Positions 50,901 through 59,842 are shown, counted from the first letter of the stretch. The stretch: 64,000 bases of DNA from Dokdonella koreensis DS-123 (GCF_001632775.1 NZ_CP015249.1:4072686-4136685), one strand, 5' to 3'. Made by a program: numbers and translations. The notes: generated from the letters alone by a model not told the origin.

Positions 50901-53900
50901 GCTGGACGACGGCCAGACCGCCTTCGAAGGCATCGGCAGCGACTACGCGATCGATCTTCCCGCCGGCACCTATACCGCCACCGTCAGTGCGCCCGGCTAC
51001 TTCGCGCAGAGCCGCACGCTCACCATCCCCGACGGCGGTGCGGTTGCCGCCGACTTCGCCCTGGTGCGCCAGGAGCCCCTGCTCGCCTACAGTCCCGGCA
51101 CGATCACGCAGTCGCTGGCCATCGGCGACCAGGTCCAGCTGCCGGTCACCGTCGCCAACACCGGCACGGTGCCGCTGACGTTCCGCGCCCGCGTCGGCAA
51201 TGCCGAGGGGCCGCGCCGCACACCACGTACGCAACCGGTCGACACCGCCGCCTTCAGTCCACCCGCGGCGCACGGACCGGCTTCGCTGCGCAGGGATTCG
51301 AGCATGCCGGCCGTGGCGGCCGGCGGCTGGACCGCGGCGGCGCCCCTGCCAGCGGGCCTGGCACGCTACGGCCATGCGCAGTGCCCCGGCGACCCGGATC
51401 GCTACTACGTCGTCGGCGGTATCGAGAGCGGCCAGTACAGCCGTGCCGTGCGCCGCTATGACGCGGCGAGCGACACCTGGACGACACTGGCGCCGCTGCC
51501 GAGCAGCGTCGGCGGTGGCGAGGGCATCGCACTGACCTGCCACGACGGCTACCTCTACGCGGCCGGTGGCGACGGCACCGACCGCTTTCTGGTCTACGAT
51601 ATCACCGCCGATGCCTGGGCCGCCGGTCCGGCCCTGCCGCGCGGCCTGTGGGGCGCGGCGATCGGCGCCTACGACGGCCGCATCCATGTCGCCGGCGGCG
51701 CGCCGGGCTTCGCCTTCGGCAACGTCAGCCACGCCGTCGACGTCTTCGACATCCAGGCCGGCACCTGGAGCACCGGCACGCCGATGCCGGTCGGCACCGT
51801 CGCATCCGGCTACGCGCAGGTCGGCCGCCATCTCTATGTGGTCGGCGGCTGGGGCGTCGGCTCGCCGGCGGCCAACGTCGACCGCACGCAGCGCTACGAC
51901 CTCGTGACCGGGCAATGGGAAACCGGCCCGGCGTTCACCTCCGCACGCGCCGACTTCGCGCTGGCCGCGACCGGCACCCGGCTTCATGCGATCGGCGGCG
52001 ATGCCAGCGGCGGCGATCTGTACGAAGCGTCGGGCCAGGTCGAGGTGCTCGACCATGCCGCCTGGCCGATCGGCGGCTGGACGGACCTGGCGCCTCCGCT
52101 GGCGCCGCTGACCGCGCTGGGTGGCGGCTACTGCACGCAGGCGTTCACCGGCGGCGAGGTCTGGGCCGTCGGCGGCGTCGACGCCGGGCTCGGCTTCCTG
52201 GCAGCCAACCGCTACCGTCCTGCCGAGGCCTGCTTCGCCGAAACGGCCTGGATCACCGTCGAAGGCGACGAGCGGACCCTCGCGCCCGGCGCCTCGACCG
52301 TCATCGCGGTCAGCTTCGACGCGCGCGAATTCCGGCAGCCCGGAACCTACACGGCCGAGCTGCGCTTCCTGAGCAACGCGGCTGATCCGGTGGCGCCACT
52401 GCCGGTGACGCTGCAGCTGGTGTGCGCCACCTGTGGCCGGCTCGCCGGCACGGTCACCGATGCCGAAAGCGGCGGCGCAGTGACCGCCAGCGTCCGCGTG
52501 ACGGCGAGCGGTGGCGTGTCCACCGGCGCGGTCGGCAGCGACTACGCGATCGACCTGCCACCGGGGCCGTATGCCGTCCAGGTCTCGGCGCCCGGCTACC
52601 TCGACGCGCGCACGGATGTCACGATCACGGGCGGTGCCACCTTGACCGCGGACTTCGCGTTGCTGCGCCAGTACGCCGACGTCAGCTATACCCCCGCAGC
52701 GATCGACGAATCCCTGCCGATCGGCGCGGCAGCGACCCGCACCGTTACCGTGACCAACGCGGGCACGGTACCTGTCGAGCTGGACCTGGCGGTCGGCAGC
52801 TTCACCGCCCCACAGCGGAATGCCGCTGCCAACGAAGCGGCAGGCCACGGCGAATGGCTCTACCGCGACGCACTGGGCACGCCGCCGCCCGACGGCGATC
52901 CGGCCGCACGCCTGTATCCCGGCGCCTACCGCTGGACGCCGGACCAGCCGCTGACCGGTGCGCCACGCGTCCTGGTCTATGCCGACGATATCGTCCATCG
53001 CGCACCGGCCACCTACCTCGATCGCGCGCTGCAGGCCCTCGGCTGGGGCTACACCGCCCACTACGACGGCGACTTCGCCGGCTTCGTCTCGGCACTGGCC
53101 GGCGGCGGCTGGGACCTGGTGCTGGTCGGGCACGAAACGATGCCGATCAGCCCCGGTGCCGTCTCCGCACTCCATGCGCATGTGCGCGCCGGCGGCAAGC
53201 TGGTCATGCACTCCAACGGCATCGATGCCTCACCGCTGTGGCCGCGCCTCGGCGTCGCCAGCTTCACGACCGTCTACAACCCGCCGGCACCGATCCACTG
53301 GTGGGAACCGGCGCACGGCGTCTTCACCCGGCCGCAGACCGTGCCCGCACTGCTGGCACCCGCCAGCGGCATCTATGCGATCAACGGCTACCGCTTCACC
53401 GCGGCCCCCGGCGCGATCGCGATCGCCGGCTACACACCCGCCGGGCCCGCGGCCGGCGAAGCGGCCCTGCTGATCGGCAACGACGGCCGCACTGTGCTGA
53501 AGGGCTTCAACGACGGCAGCCACAGCGCCGACCTCGATGGCGACGGCGTGCCCGATGCCGTCGAGTTGTGGATCAACCTGATCGCCAACAGCGAGAACGG
53601 CTATGGCGGCGGCTGGGCCTCGGTCGCGCCGGCACGGCTGACGGTACCCGCCGGCGGCAGCGCGAGCTTCGCGGTGCGCCTGGATACCGCCGATCTCACC
53701 GACACCGGCACCTATACCGCGGCCGTGCGGATCACCAGCAACCTCGATGTGCCGCTGCCGGCGTTGCCACTGACGCTGGACCTGCGCTGCGCCGGCTGCA
53801 CCGGCGGTACCGCCGACCTCGGCATCGGCGGCATGGCCCTGCCCAGCCGCGCCGCCATCGGCGGCCGCGTCCACCTGCTGGCCACGGTCGGCAACTTCGG

Positions 53901-54270
53901 CCCCGACGCGGCCGAAGAGGTCGCGGTCACGGTCACGCTGCCGCCGGAACTGGTCTTCCTTTCCGGCCGCTGGATCGACGGCGTGCCGCGGGGCAGCGGT
54001 GACTGGACGTGCGCGCCGCAGGGTGGCGAGGTCCGCTGCGCGCTCATCGGCGCGACGTTGCCGGTGAACGCGTTCGCGGCGATGCTCGAGATCGACGCCG
54101 GCATCGGCACCGACGCAGGGCCGGGCCCGGTCGAGGCGGTCTTGAAGGTGCAGGCCGCACAGGACGACCCGAATGCCGCCAACGACCGGGCGACGCTGCG
54201 CCTGATGCTGGACTACGCGGCGGACGAGCGGGTGTTCGCGGATGGGTTCGAGGGTGCGGGCGGCCCCTGA
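47956..54270 (+). CDS. Secreted S8 subtilisin-like protease with Kelch and regulatory-domain repeats
   Basis: A 2104-residue exoprotease. ATG 47956 starts the signal peptide (LLAALAALGGGPALTAAATI); 135 upstream in-frame codons are not protein-like. An I9-type propeptide (about 50-150) precedes the catalytic domain: Asp 192 (GGSDTG), His 237 (HGTHTTG), Asn 308 (NNSWG), Ser 417 (SGTSMAGPH). Then come a carboxypeptidase-regulatory-like domain (about 495-575), a propeller (about 670-890), a second regulatory-like domain (about 960-1035), Kelch repeats (about 1122-1428; WTTLAPLPSSVGG, YVVGGWGVGS), a third regulatory-like domain (about 1490-1575), a Rossmann-like stretch (about 1660-1790; RVLVYADDIVHRAP) and a DUF11-like module (about 1953-2085). 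It ends ERVFADGFEGAGGP. Self-processing and substrate are unknown. Confidence 0.9.
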   Translation: MNDSNWNTRAGRRHGWLPRCLLAALAALGGGPALTAAATIDPQLAETLGRDEPTDFFVVLAEPAGLASADQRQGKAAKGRFVLDTLRQHADATQRTVRAELDADGIGYRSFYIANAIYVAQGDRPLVERLAARPDVAAIVPNRSIRLDPPEPGDDEPAATSQAIESSLRFIRADQAWALGVEGDGLVIGGSDTGLQWDHPAIINQYRGWDGIRADHNHHWWDATGQYPAAPGDGHGHGTHTTGTLVGDDRGIHRIGVAPRARTIHCKNMTDAGQGNDLSFLTCFEFMLAPWNLAGDDPRPELAPDVVNNSWGYIGGNRPVFRQAVTALRAAGILVEVSAGNEGPGCRTLGSPGDYPDVLTTGSVGLGAGIPGLLTARSSRGPSTLQPGAYKPGIMAPGEAIRSAVPGDTYARWSGTSMAGPHVSATVGLMWQANPALRGDVALTEQLIYATAVPLTGQTGSNCGGDYTDGPNNDWGHGTLDALAAVQAAIALGGATGTLQGTVADAGSGMPLADASVTVGPFVVRTDAAGAYRLTPVAGVYAATAARTGYAPQTVTGTAVTADGTTTLDFVLDGAQLVASPASIEQTVAPGTVFTRRLTLTNPGPAPAEFAIRIDGHGAAPLRGVSIPRFTGTLAPSGEAPSAGAPLPGTRPAAAATEAVYAWPLTGARAFALNVYPQQRLVQIPDVDRPDRWNVVAALSGAPYTGDFRGRDFTRLYTLDHYDNVLRTVDVATGAHAAIGVATPLGNWTGLSSTPDGRLYAVATGMGPNGTESTLYTIDPATAVPTRIGSTRAAPLIIDIAFAPDGTLYAIDIVTDSLYTLDPTTAEATRIGSLGIDANYAQSIAFHHASGLLFWAAYGNGGQLRVIDTATGASAPVGAFPEDVQVGVLAFENDGAGPWVSADPHAGSVPAGGTVQVELRLDATIVAPPGPYTATLNLVGAFAQGPAPVPLTMQIGCATCGHAAGRVTDARRGFPVTGASVRLDDGQTAFEGIGSDYAIDLPAGTYTATVSAPGYFAQSRTLTIPDGGAVAADFALVRQEPLLAYSPGTITQSLAIGDQVQLPVTVANTGTVPLTFRARVGNAEGPRRTPRTQPVDTAAFSPPAAHGPASLRRDSSMPAVAAGGWTAAAPLPAGLARYGHAQCPGDPDRYYVVGGIESGQYSRAVRRYDAASDTWTTLAPLPSSVGGGEGIALTCHDGYLYAAGGDGTDRFLVYDITADAWAAGPALPRGLWGAAIGAYDGRIHVAGGAPGFAFGNVSHAVDVFDIQAGTWSTGTPMPVGTVASGYAQVGRHLYVVGGWGVGSPAANVDRTQRYDLVTGQWETGPAFTSARADFALAATGTRLHAIGGDASGGDLYEASGQVEVLDHAAWPIGGWTDLAPPLAPLTALGGGYCTQAFTGGEVWAVGGVDAGLGFLAANRYRPAEACFAETAWITVEGDERTLAPGASTVIAVSFDAREFRQPGTYTAELRFLSNAADPVAPLPVTLQLVCATCGRLAGTVTDAESGGAVTASVRVTASGGVSTGAVGSDYAIDLPPGPYAVQVSAPGYLDARTDVTITGGATLTADFALLRQYADVSYTPAAIDESLPIGAAATRTVTVTNAGTVPVELDLAVGSFTAPQRNAAANEAAGHGEWLYRDALGTPPPDGDPAARLYPGAYRWTPDQPLTGAPRVLVYADDIVHRAPATYLDRALQALGWGYTAHYDGDFAGFVSALAGGGWDLVLVGHETMPISPGAVSALHAHVRAGGKLVMHSNGIDASPLWPRLGVASFTTVYNPPAPIHWWEPAHGVFTRPQTVPALLAPASGIYAINGYRFTAAPGAIAIAGYTPAGPAAGEAALLIGNDGRTVLKGFNDGSHSADLDGDGVPDAVELWINLIANSENGYGGGWASVAPARLTVPAGGSASFAVRLDTADLTDTGTYTAAVRITSNLDVPLPALPLTLDLRCAGCTGGTADLGIGGMALPSRAAIGGRVHLLATVGNFGPDAAEEVAVTVTLPPELVFLSGRWIDGVPRGSGDWTCAPQGGEVRCALIGATLPVNAFAAMLEIDAGIGTDAGPGPVEAVLKVQAAQDDPNAANDRATLRLMLDYAADERVFADGFEGAGGP

Positions 54271-54669
54271 AGCCGGCGACGCCCACGAACGGGGCGCTTC
54301 CGAAGCGGTGCGCCACGCACCCTGGTGTTTCGACGAAGCCGGCGGCAAGGATGCCGCCGGCACGGAACGAATGCCTGGTCATGCGTGATCGCGACGCGCG
54401 AACGCACTGAGACCAAGCCATGCGATCCCGCAACGAGTCATCACACGCAAAAAAGCCGCACGCGCACTATGGCGCGAGGTGCTCATGAACGGCACGAGCG
54501 TTCTCAGCGATGAAATTGACCGCGCGCGAGCAGCGATGAGAGGGGACCGCCATCTCCGGCCGGCTGGCCCGCCGACACCGCGCGATGCCCCAGGGTTTCA
54601 GCGTTTCTCATCTTGGTGCCTCCCGGCTATTCTGACACCCCGTTCCGGCCACCCTTCTCCGGTGCCACC
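54271..54669. other. Intergenic region with a 10-bp hairpin and a drop in GC
   Basis: GCCGGCGGCA (54338-54347), loop AGGA, TGCCGCCGGC (54352-54361) is a perfect hairpin about 70 bp after the protease stop, without a T-run. From about 54400 the base composition becomes less GC-rich. No gene recognised in the 399 bp. Confidence 0.5.
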
Positions 54670-56826
54670 ATGAAACCTGCCATCAGCTTCCAACTCCTGT
54701 TCCTGGCGCTCGCAACCACTGCGCCCTCTGCACAGGACCTCGCGCATTTCTTAGAGGTCGGTCACCGGATCGACACTTTCAACGCCGCCGGTGCGGGACG
54801 GCTTGCTCTGGCTGACGTGGACGGAGACGGCATCACGGATGTCGTGTTCTCCGCTCTGCAGGGCAACCCGCTTCTGCTCGTCGCCGGCGTGGACACGAAT
54901 GGGGCGATCGGTTTGAAGCAGGACCTTGTCGTCCCTTATGACGGCGTGGATACGCCCAGCGCAAGTGGCTTTGCACGCGTATTGGCCTGGTCCGAAGATG
55001 GCGCACCGCGAATCGTCACGGTCGGTCAGAACGGCACTGTTCGCATCTATGGTCAGTGGCCGATGGTCGAAGTGCGCCGCTTCGATACTCAGGCAGGCAT
55101 TCTGGCTGCGGCTATCGGCGACATCGATGTCGACGGCAATGACGAATTGGTCGTTCTGAATGCAGCTGGGATACGAATCTATACGGTCGGTGCGGGCACA
55201 CTGATTCACGAGATCGCTACCGCCGACAACAACGACTTGGCCCTGGCGCAACTTGACGCCGATCCCGCACTCGAGATCATTGTCGGCGGCCTTTACTCAG
55301 GCGCGGTCCTGGATGGAGCGACATTCGCGACGGATTGGCAGTCTCCGACCGCATTCGGACACCGCATTGCGGTGATGCCGCCGGGAGCGAGCGGCGCGCA
55401 GGTCTGGGCAACGGCTCCGTTCTTCGAGTTCACCGGGTTCGACGTCTATGGGGCGATGCCCTGGGGCCCTGTTTGGCGACAGGTGTTATCGGAGCCGATC
55501 TCCTCGATGGCCATGGCAGTGGACGAGGTGGAGGGTTCGGACGTGATTCTGACCGGAGGCAGCGCATCGACGGTCATCGCATTCGACCTGGCGACACAAA
55601 CGGAGCGCTTCCGCATCTCGAATGGGGCACCCATCTCCGCATTGGCAGCCACCGACATCGATGGTGACGGGCAGACCGAGATCATTTTCTCTGCCATCAA
55701 CCACTACTCCACAGCGCCGGCGCTGGCCGTTGCGGATATCGCCACAGGCACGACAAGGTGGCAGTTCATCCCGAACGGAAGGCGCTATACGGCTGCGGCC
55801 GTAGGTGACGCCGATGGTGACGGGCGTGAGGACGTTCTGGTCGCCGGTCCCGATAGCACCCGTCCCGGCAGCATCGCGAAGCTCGATTTCGTGACCGGCA
55901 CCGAGGGCTGGCTTTCACCGGCCGATGCCGGCACCTTGGAGGATCCATTCCGCATCATCACACGCACCATCGCCCTGGCCCGCAGGGCGAACGACGCACG
56001 TCCCAGGATCGTGCTGGCGGGTGCTCGCAACGAGTTTCACGTAGGCGACATCGGGCGAATCGTGGTACTCGACCCTTCCGATATGTCCCCTACGCTGCAG
56101 GTCGGAGGAACGCCTGCAGACGTGTTCGGACCGATTCGAGCGGCAACGACGTACGATTGGGCCCAGGACGGCAACGACGCCTTGCTGGTCGCCGAGGGCA
56201 TACGCAATTGGAGCCCGAACTGGCCGAGGCTTCGCGTGCTGTCCGCGAGTGACGGCAATCCGCTTTGGACGTCAGAAGGGTTCGGCGGGCCCTATGCCCT
56301 CGTCAAGAGCGTTTTCGTGCTGCCGGGTACCTCGCACGCCGAGGACACTTTCGTCGTGGCTACCGATGGAGGCCTGTACGGCTTCGGCCGGTCGGCGAGC
56401 AGCGTTTCATGGGAGCTGGCCATGCCCAACGACGGTGCGGCCTACGTGGCCGATGGCGTCGGTGGGCCAGAAATCCTCGTCTTCACGCAAACGGGCCAAA
56501 TGCGCTTTCTCGATGCCTCGACTCGTACCACGTTGCGCAGCTTCACGTTCGATGCATCCTTTCATGCGGTTCAGGCGCTCGCGGGCGACGCAGGAAGCGT
56601 GCTGGCGGCCGCTGATGACACGCTGATGCTGATCGACGGCCGTACCGGCACGCTGAGGACACGAAGCGCAGGGCTGGGGGCGTTCGACGCAAATACGCAG
56701 GTTGGTGCCGCCTATCAAGGAGGCGGTGCGTGGCACATTGCCGCGACGACCGAGGTGACGACGTATCGGTACCGGCTGGTGTTGACCGACGCCATTTTCA
56801 GCGGCAACTTCGAGGCCGCTCCCTGA
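54670..56826 (+). CDS. Secreted FG-GAP/VCBS beta-propeller protein with FxxxF tail
   Basis: A 718-residue exported protein with a signal peptide (MKPAISFQLLFLALATTAPS). Calcium-binding integrin-like loops recur: LALADVDGDGITDVVFS, AAIGDIDVDGNDELVV, ALAATDIDGDGQTEIIFS and AAVGDADGDGREDVLVAG. This is the FG-GAP/VCBS propeller pattern. It ends DAIFSGNFEAAP. Codon use is clearly less GC-biased than in the neighbours (a sampled 60-base line at 55081 has 34 G+C, against 44 at 53641), so it may be more recently acquired. No regulator is directly attached. Adhesive function inferred only. Confidence 0.83.
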   Translation: MKPAISFQLLFLALATTAPSAQDLAHFLEVGHRIDTFNAAGAGRLALADVDGDGITDVVFSALQGNPLLLVAGVDTNGAIGLKQDLVVPYDGVDTPSASGFARVLAWSEDGAPRIVTVGQNGTVRIYGQWPMVEVRRFDTQAGILAAAIGDIDVDGNDELVVLNAAGIRIYTVGAGTLIHEIATADNNDLALAQLDADPALEIIVGGLYSGAVLDGATFATDWQSPTAFGHRIAVMPPGASGAQVWATAPFFEFTGFDVYGAMPWGPVWRQVLSEPISSMAMAVDEVEGSDVILTGGSASTVIAFDLATQTERFRISNGAPISALAATDIDGDGQTEIIFSAINHYSTAPALAVADIATGTTRWQFIPNGRRYTAAAVGDADGDGREDVLVAGPDSTRPGSIAKLDFVTGTEGWLSPADAGTLEDPFRIITRTIALARRANDARPRIVLAGARNEFHVGDIGRIVVLDPSDMSPTLQVGGTPADVFGPIRAATTYDWAQDGNDALLVAEGIRNWSPNWPRLRVLSASDGNPLWTSEGFGGPYALVKSVFVLPGTSHAEDTFVVATDGGLYGFGRSASSVSWELAMPNDGAAYVADGVGGPEILVFTQTGQMRFLDASTRTTLRSFTFDASFHAVQALAGDAGSVLAAADDTLMLIDGRTGTLRTRSAGLGAFDANTQVGAAYQGGGAWHIAATTEVTTYRYRLVLTDAIFSGNFEAAP

Positions 56827-57277
56827 GCCCCGCCCGGACGACGAGTCTGCACGATCGCGGGCGGAATGAGGCCGACGCGATCCATATCCTGGCGAAGCGC
56901 CATCGATTCGCCCACGTAGGCCGACGCGCACATGATCGGCTCCACTGACCTCGGCTCGTTCCAAATTCGGTGCCATGCCCGGGTTCTGCACGAGATGGGC
57001 TATCGCAAATGCAGGCGCTTCGGCTGCCCTGTGCTCTCATACGAAGCAGCACGTACATACAGTGCCCCGCTTCGACCGAAGCCAGCTCCGCGGGGCACGA
57101 CCCGTACTTCGGAAATGACCGCGCCGCGATCCGGTTGGCGCGAGACTATGCGCCGGGCGAACGGCTGTTCGCGGATGGTTCGACGGCGTGGCAAGCGAGG
57201 TGCCGGACCCCGGAGAAAATGCACTGGTTGGGTGGAATCACCATTGACTCCCTCGAACGATATCCCATAGTGCGCGG
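56827..57277. other. Intergenic region without recognised gene
   Basis: 451 bp between the propeller protein and the fourth regulator. Several short frames are open, but none has a family signature, SD and signal together. A candidate promoter for the regulator lies at its end. Confidence 0.5.
57244..57271 (+). promoter_or_regulatory. Promoter of the fourth regulator, probable leaderless transcript
   Basis: TTGACT (57244-57249), 16-bp spacer, CATAGT (57266-57271). The transcript would begin about at 57278, exactly where the ATG lies, and no SD precedes that ATG. This fits a leaderless mRNA. Confidence 0.5.
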
Positions 57278-59677
57278 ATGTCCGCCCCCGTCTACCGCTT
57301 TGGCGCATTCCGACTCGACCCCGTGCGCCGTGAGCTGTGGCGCGAGGACGTGCTCGTCGACCTCGCGCCGCGCGTGTTCGCCTGCCTGTGCTACCTGGTC
57401 GAGCAGCGCGAGCGCGCGGTATCGCGCGCGGAGCTGATCGCGGCGGCCTGGCGCCGCGACAACGTGTCGGAGACGCAGCTGTTCCAGCTGGTGCTGCGCG
57501 CACGCCGGGCGGTCGGCGACGATGCCGAGCAGCAGCGCTGTATCCGTACGATCGTCGGCTTCGGCTATCGCTGGGTGGCGCCGACACAGGTAGCGGACTC
57601 GTCGGCCGCGGACGCGCCCCCGGCAACCACGGTGCCGGAGCCGGCCCCGACGGCCACGTCCACACCCGCGTCCGCCGCCGGTCACGCAGCCGGCATGCCG
57701 ACGAAGGTCGGGGCCGTCCCGGCGCGCTTCGGCCGCGCCATGCGGCTCGCCGCGATTGCGATCGCGGTAGCCCTGGCAGCGGGCATCCTCTGGTATGCCA
57801 CCCGGACACCGGTCGCGCCGGTCACTTCCGCCGGCACACCGGCCCAAACCGCGCCGGCGCAGCGATGGGCGGTGCTGCCGTTCGCGGTCGAGCCCGTCGA
57901 AGGCCTGGCCTGGGTCCGGCTCGGCGGCATGGATCTGCTGGCCGACCGCCTCGGCCGCGCCGGCCTGGCGGTGCAGCCCGCGGAAGGCACGCTCGGCCTG
58001 CTGGCCTCCGCCGGCGCCGATGCGGCGGCCCAGGACGCACGTCTGCGCAGCGAGGGCATCGACGCCGTCGTCTCCGGTGTGGCCGTGCGACAGGGGACGG
58101 CGTGGACGGTGACGCTGACGGCGGCGCTGGCGAGCGTGCCGCCGCTGCGGACCGGCGCGACCGACACGGACCTGATGACGGCCCTGCAGCAGGCCAGCGA
58201 CCGGTTGCTGACGGCGCTGGGGCGTGCGCTGCCCGATCGCGGCCTGGACGGCGTTCTCGTCGGCCTGCTGCAGCAGGCCCGCACGGCACTGCTCGAAGAC
58301 GATGCGCCGCGCGCCCGCGCGCTGCTGGATGCGGCACCGCCGTCGCTGCGGGACGATCCGGAAGCCGGCCTGCTGTCGGCACGCGTGGAGGCCCGGCTCG
58401 GCCACTTCGAGGCCGCCATCGACCAGGCCTCGGCACTGCTCGATGCGGCCTCCGGCGCCGACGATCCCTACCTGCGCATGCGCATCCTGATCACGCGTGG
58501 CGCCGCGCGCATCCCGCTGGACCAGGCTGGCGAGGCCCGCGCGGACTTCGACGCCGCCCTGGCCGTGCCGGGTGCCGCCACCTTTCCGCACACGCTCGGC
58601 GAGGCTTATCTGGGCCGTGGCATCACCGCGTCGATGCGTGGCGATGCCGGCGGCGGCGCGGCGGACCTGGGCCGGGCGCGCGTCCTGCTCGACCAGAGCG
58701 GCGATGCGCTCGGCGTCGCCCGCGTGGACCTGAGCTGGGCGGTCCTGGATGCCGGCCGTGGCGCGTTTGCCGAAGCGGGGCCGCGCTTCGAGCGCGCGGC
58801 CCGGTCGTTCGAGGCCTTCGGCGCGCGGCGGCCGTTGCGCAGCGCACTGATCGGCTTGCAGGACATCCAGCTCGACCTGCTGGACATCCGCGCGGCCCTG
58901 GCCACCAACGAACGCGCCTGGACCGCCTCCGCGCCCGGCAACGACCCGCTGCTCAGGCGCGTGCTGACGTTGCAGCGCGCGCGCAGCCTGTTCGCGGTGG
59001 GGCGCCTGCGCGAGACGCGCGAACTGCTCGACGCACTCGCGACCGGCACCCAGGACTACCTGGCGCTGTCACGCGACGCCGAGCGCCTGCGCCTGCTGGA
59101 GGTCGAGCTGGCCCTCGCCGAGGCGCGCAGCGACGACGCGCGCCGCGATGCGGCCGAGCTGCCGACCGGGCCGCTGCCCGGCGGCGGCGACGACGTGCTG
59201 CGCGCCCGCGCGGCACTGGTGCGCGAGCGGACACTGCACGAGGACGGCCCGCCGACGCCGACGCCGGCCACGGCCGGCGACGATGCCGGCACGCGCCATG
59301 CCGGTCCGTATCGGCGCCTGGCCGAGGCCGAGCGCGCCGCCCGCCGGGGCCAGGGCGACGCAGCCGATGCGGCCTACCGGCAGGCGCTGGCGCAGGCCGA
59401 CGCGATCGGCCTGCCGGTGACGATCGCCGAGGTCGTCGCGTCCTACGTCCCGTTCCTGCTCGCTGCCGGCCGCACCAGCGAGGCCGCCGAGCTGGCCGGC
59501 CGGGTCGGCACCTGGGCCGAGGAGGACTACGGCAGCGCCGTGGTCCGGCTGCGCGTGGCGCACGCGCTGGGCGCGGTGCCGGCCTGGCAGGCGGCGCTCG
59601 ATGCCGCCCGCCGCGTCGCCGGCGAACGCCGCCTGCCGGCCGGGCTGACAGCAGCGCCGGCCGCTTTACGTCCTTGA
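57278..59677 (+). CDS. Winged-helix DNA-binding, TM-anchored TPR regulator (diverged)
   Basis: A 799-residue one-component regulator. Winged helix at residues 6-102 (YRFGAFRLDPVRRELWREDV to RTIVGFGYRWVAP). TM at about 155-176 (MRLAAIAIAVALAAGILWYA). The periplasmic part keeps WVRLGGMDLLADRLGRAGL, but where the other three have PSDNVV.L it has PAEGTLGL, so its sensor region is diverged. TPR-like helices follow, and the shared end block RVAHALGAVPAW ... RRVAGERRLPAGL. The next two genes downstream encode exported proteins with the FxxxF motif. Confidence 0.9.
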   Translation: MSAPVYRFGAFRLDPVRRELWREDVLVDLAPRVFACLCYLVEQRERAVSRAELIAAAWRRDNVSETQLFQLVLRARRAVGDDAEQQRCIRTIVGFGYRWVAPTQVADSSAADAPPATTVPEPAPTATSTPASAAGHAAGMPTKVGAVPARFGRAMRLAAIAIAVALAAGILWYATRTPVAPVTSAGTPAQTAPAQRWAVLPFAVEPVEGLAWVRLGGMDLLADRLGRAGLAVQPAEGTLGLLASAGADAAAQDARLRSEGIDAVVSGVAVRQGTAWTVTLTAALASVPPLRTGATDTDLMTALQQASDRLLTALGRALPDRGLDGVLVGLLQQARTALLEDDAPRARALLDAAPPSLRDDPEAGLLSARVEARLGHFEAAIDQASALLDAASGADDPYLRMRILITRGAARIPLDQAGEARADFDAALAVPGAATFPHTLGEAYLGRGITASMRGDAGGGAADLGRARVLLDQSGDALGVARVDLSWAVLDAGRGAFAEAGPRFERAARSFEAFGARRPLRSALIGLQDIQLDLLDIRAALATNERAWTASAPGNDPLLRRVLTLQRARSLFAVGRLRETRELLDALATGTQDYLALSRDAERLRLLEVELALAEARSDDARRDAAELPTGPLPGGGDDVLRARAALVRERTLHEDGPPTPTPATAGDDAGTRHAGPYRRLAEAERAARRGQGDAADAAYRQALAQADAIGLPVTIAEVVASYVPFLLAAGRTSEAAELAGRVGTWAEEDYGSAVVRLRVAHALGAVPAWQAALDAARRVAGERRLPAGLTAAPAALRP

Positions 59678-59709
59678 TCGGAAAGGCCCCTTCCACGGCG
59701 CGAAGACGT

Positions 59710-59731
59710 TCGTAAGGCGGTCGTAAGGCCG
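59710..59731 (+). promoter_or_regulatory. 11-bp direct repeat (PhoB-like box geometry)
   Basis: TCGTAAGGCGG (59710-59720) is followed directly by TCGTAAGGCCG (59721-59731), 10 of 11 identical. PhoB/OmpR-type winged helices bind direct repeats with an 11-bp period (7 + 4). It lies between a winged-helix regulator and the exported protein gene it may control, 112 bp before ATG 59843. Confidence 0.5.
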
Positions 59732-59842
59732 CTGGAATGGACCGGCGCGAACGGCGGTCATCACAGTGTGCGCGGTACCGGCGAACCCTGCCGTCTCCAC
59801 GTCCGCCCCGCCGGCCTTCCCTCGTGAGCGCATGACGATCCC

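Noticed and set aside
49819-53211. An 1130-codon open frame on the minus strand
   Set aside because: Antisense shadow of the S8 protease; no domain, no signal, strongly biased composition.
56970-57437. Possible small gene containing GERLFADG, similar to the tail motif
   Set aside because: The frame runs into the fourth regulator in another phase, has no SD or signal peptide, and the rest of the frame is not protein-like; the match is probably chance.
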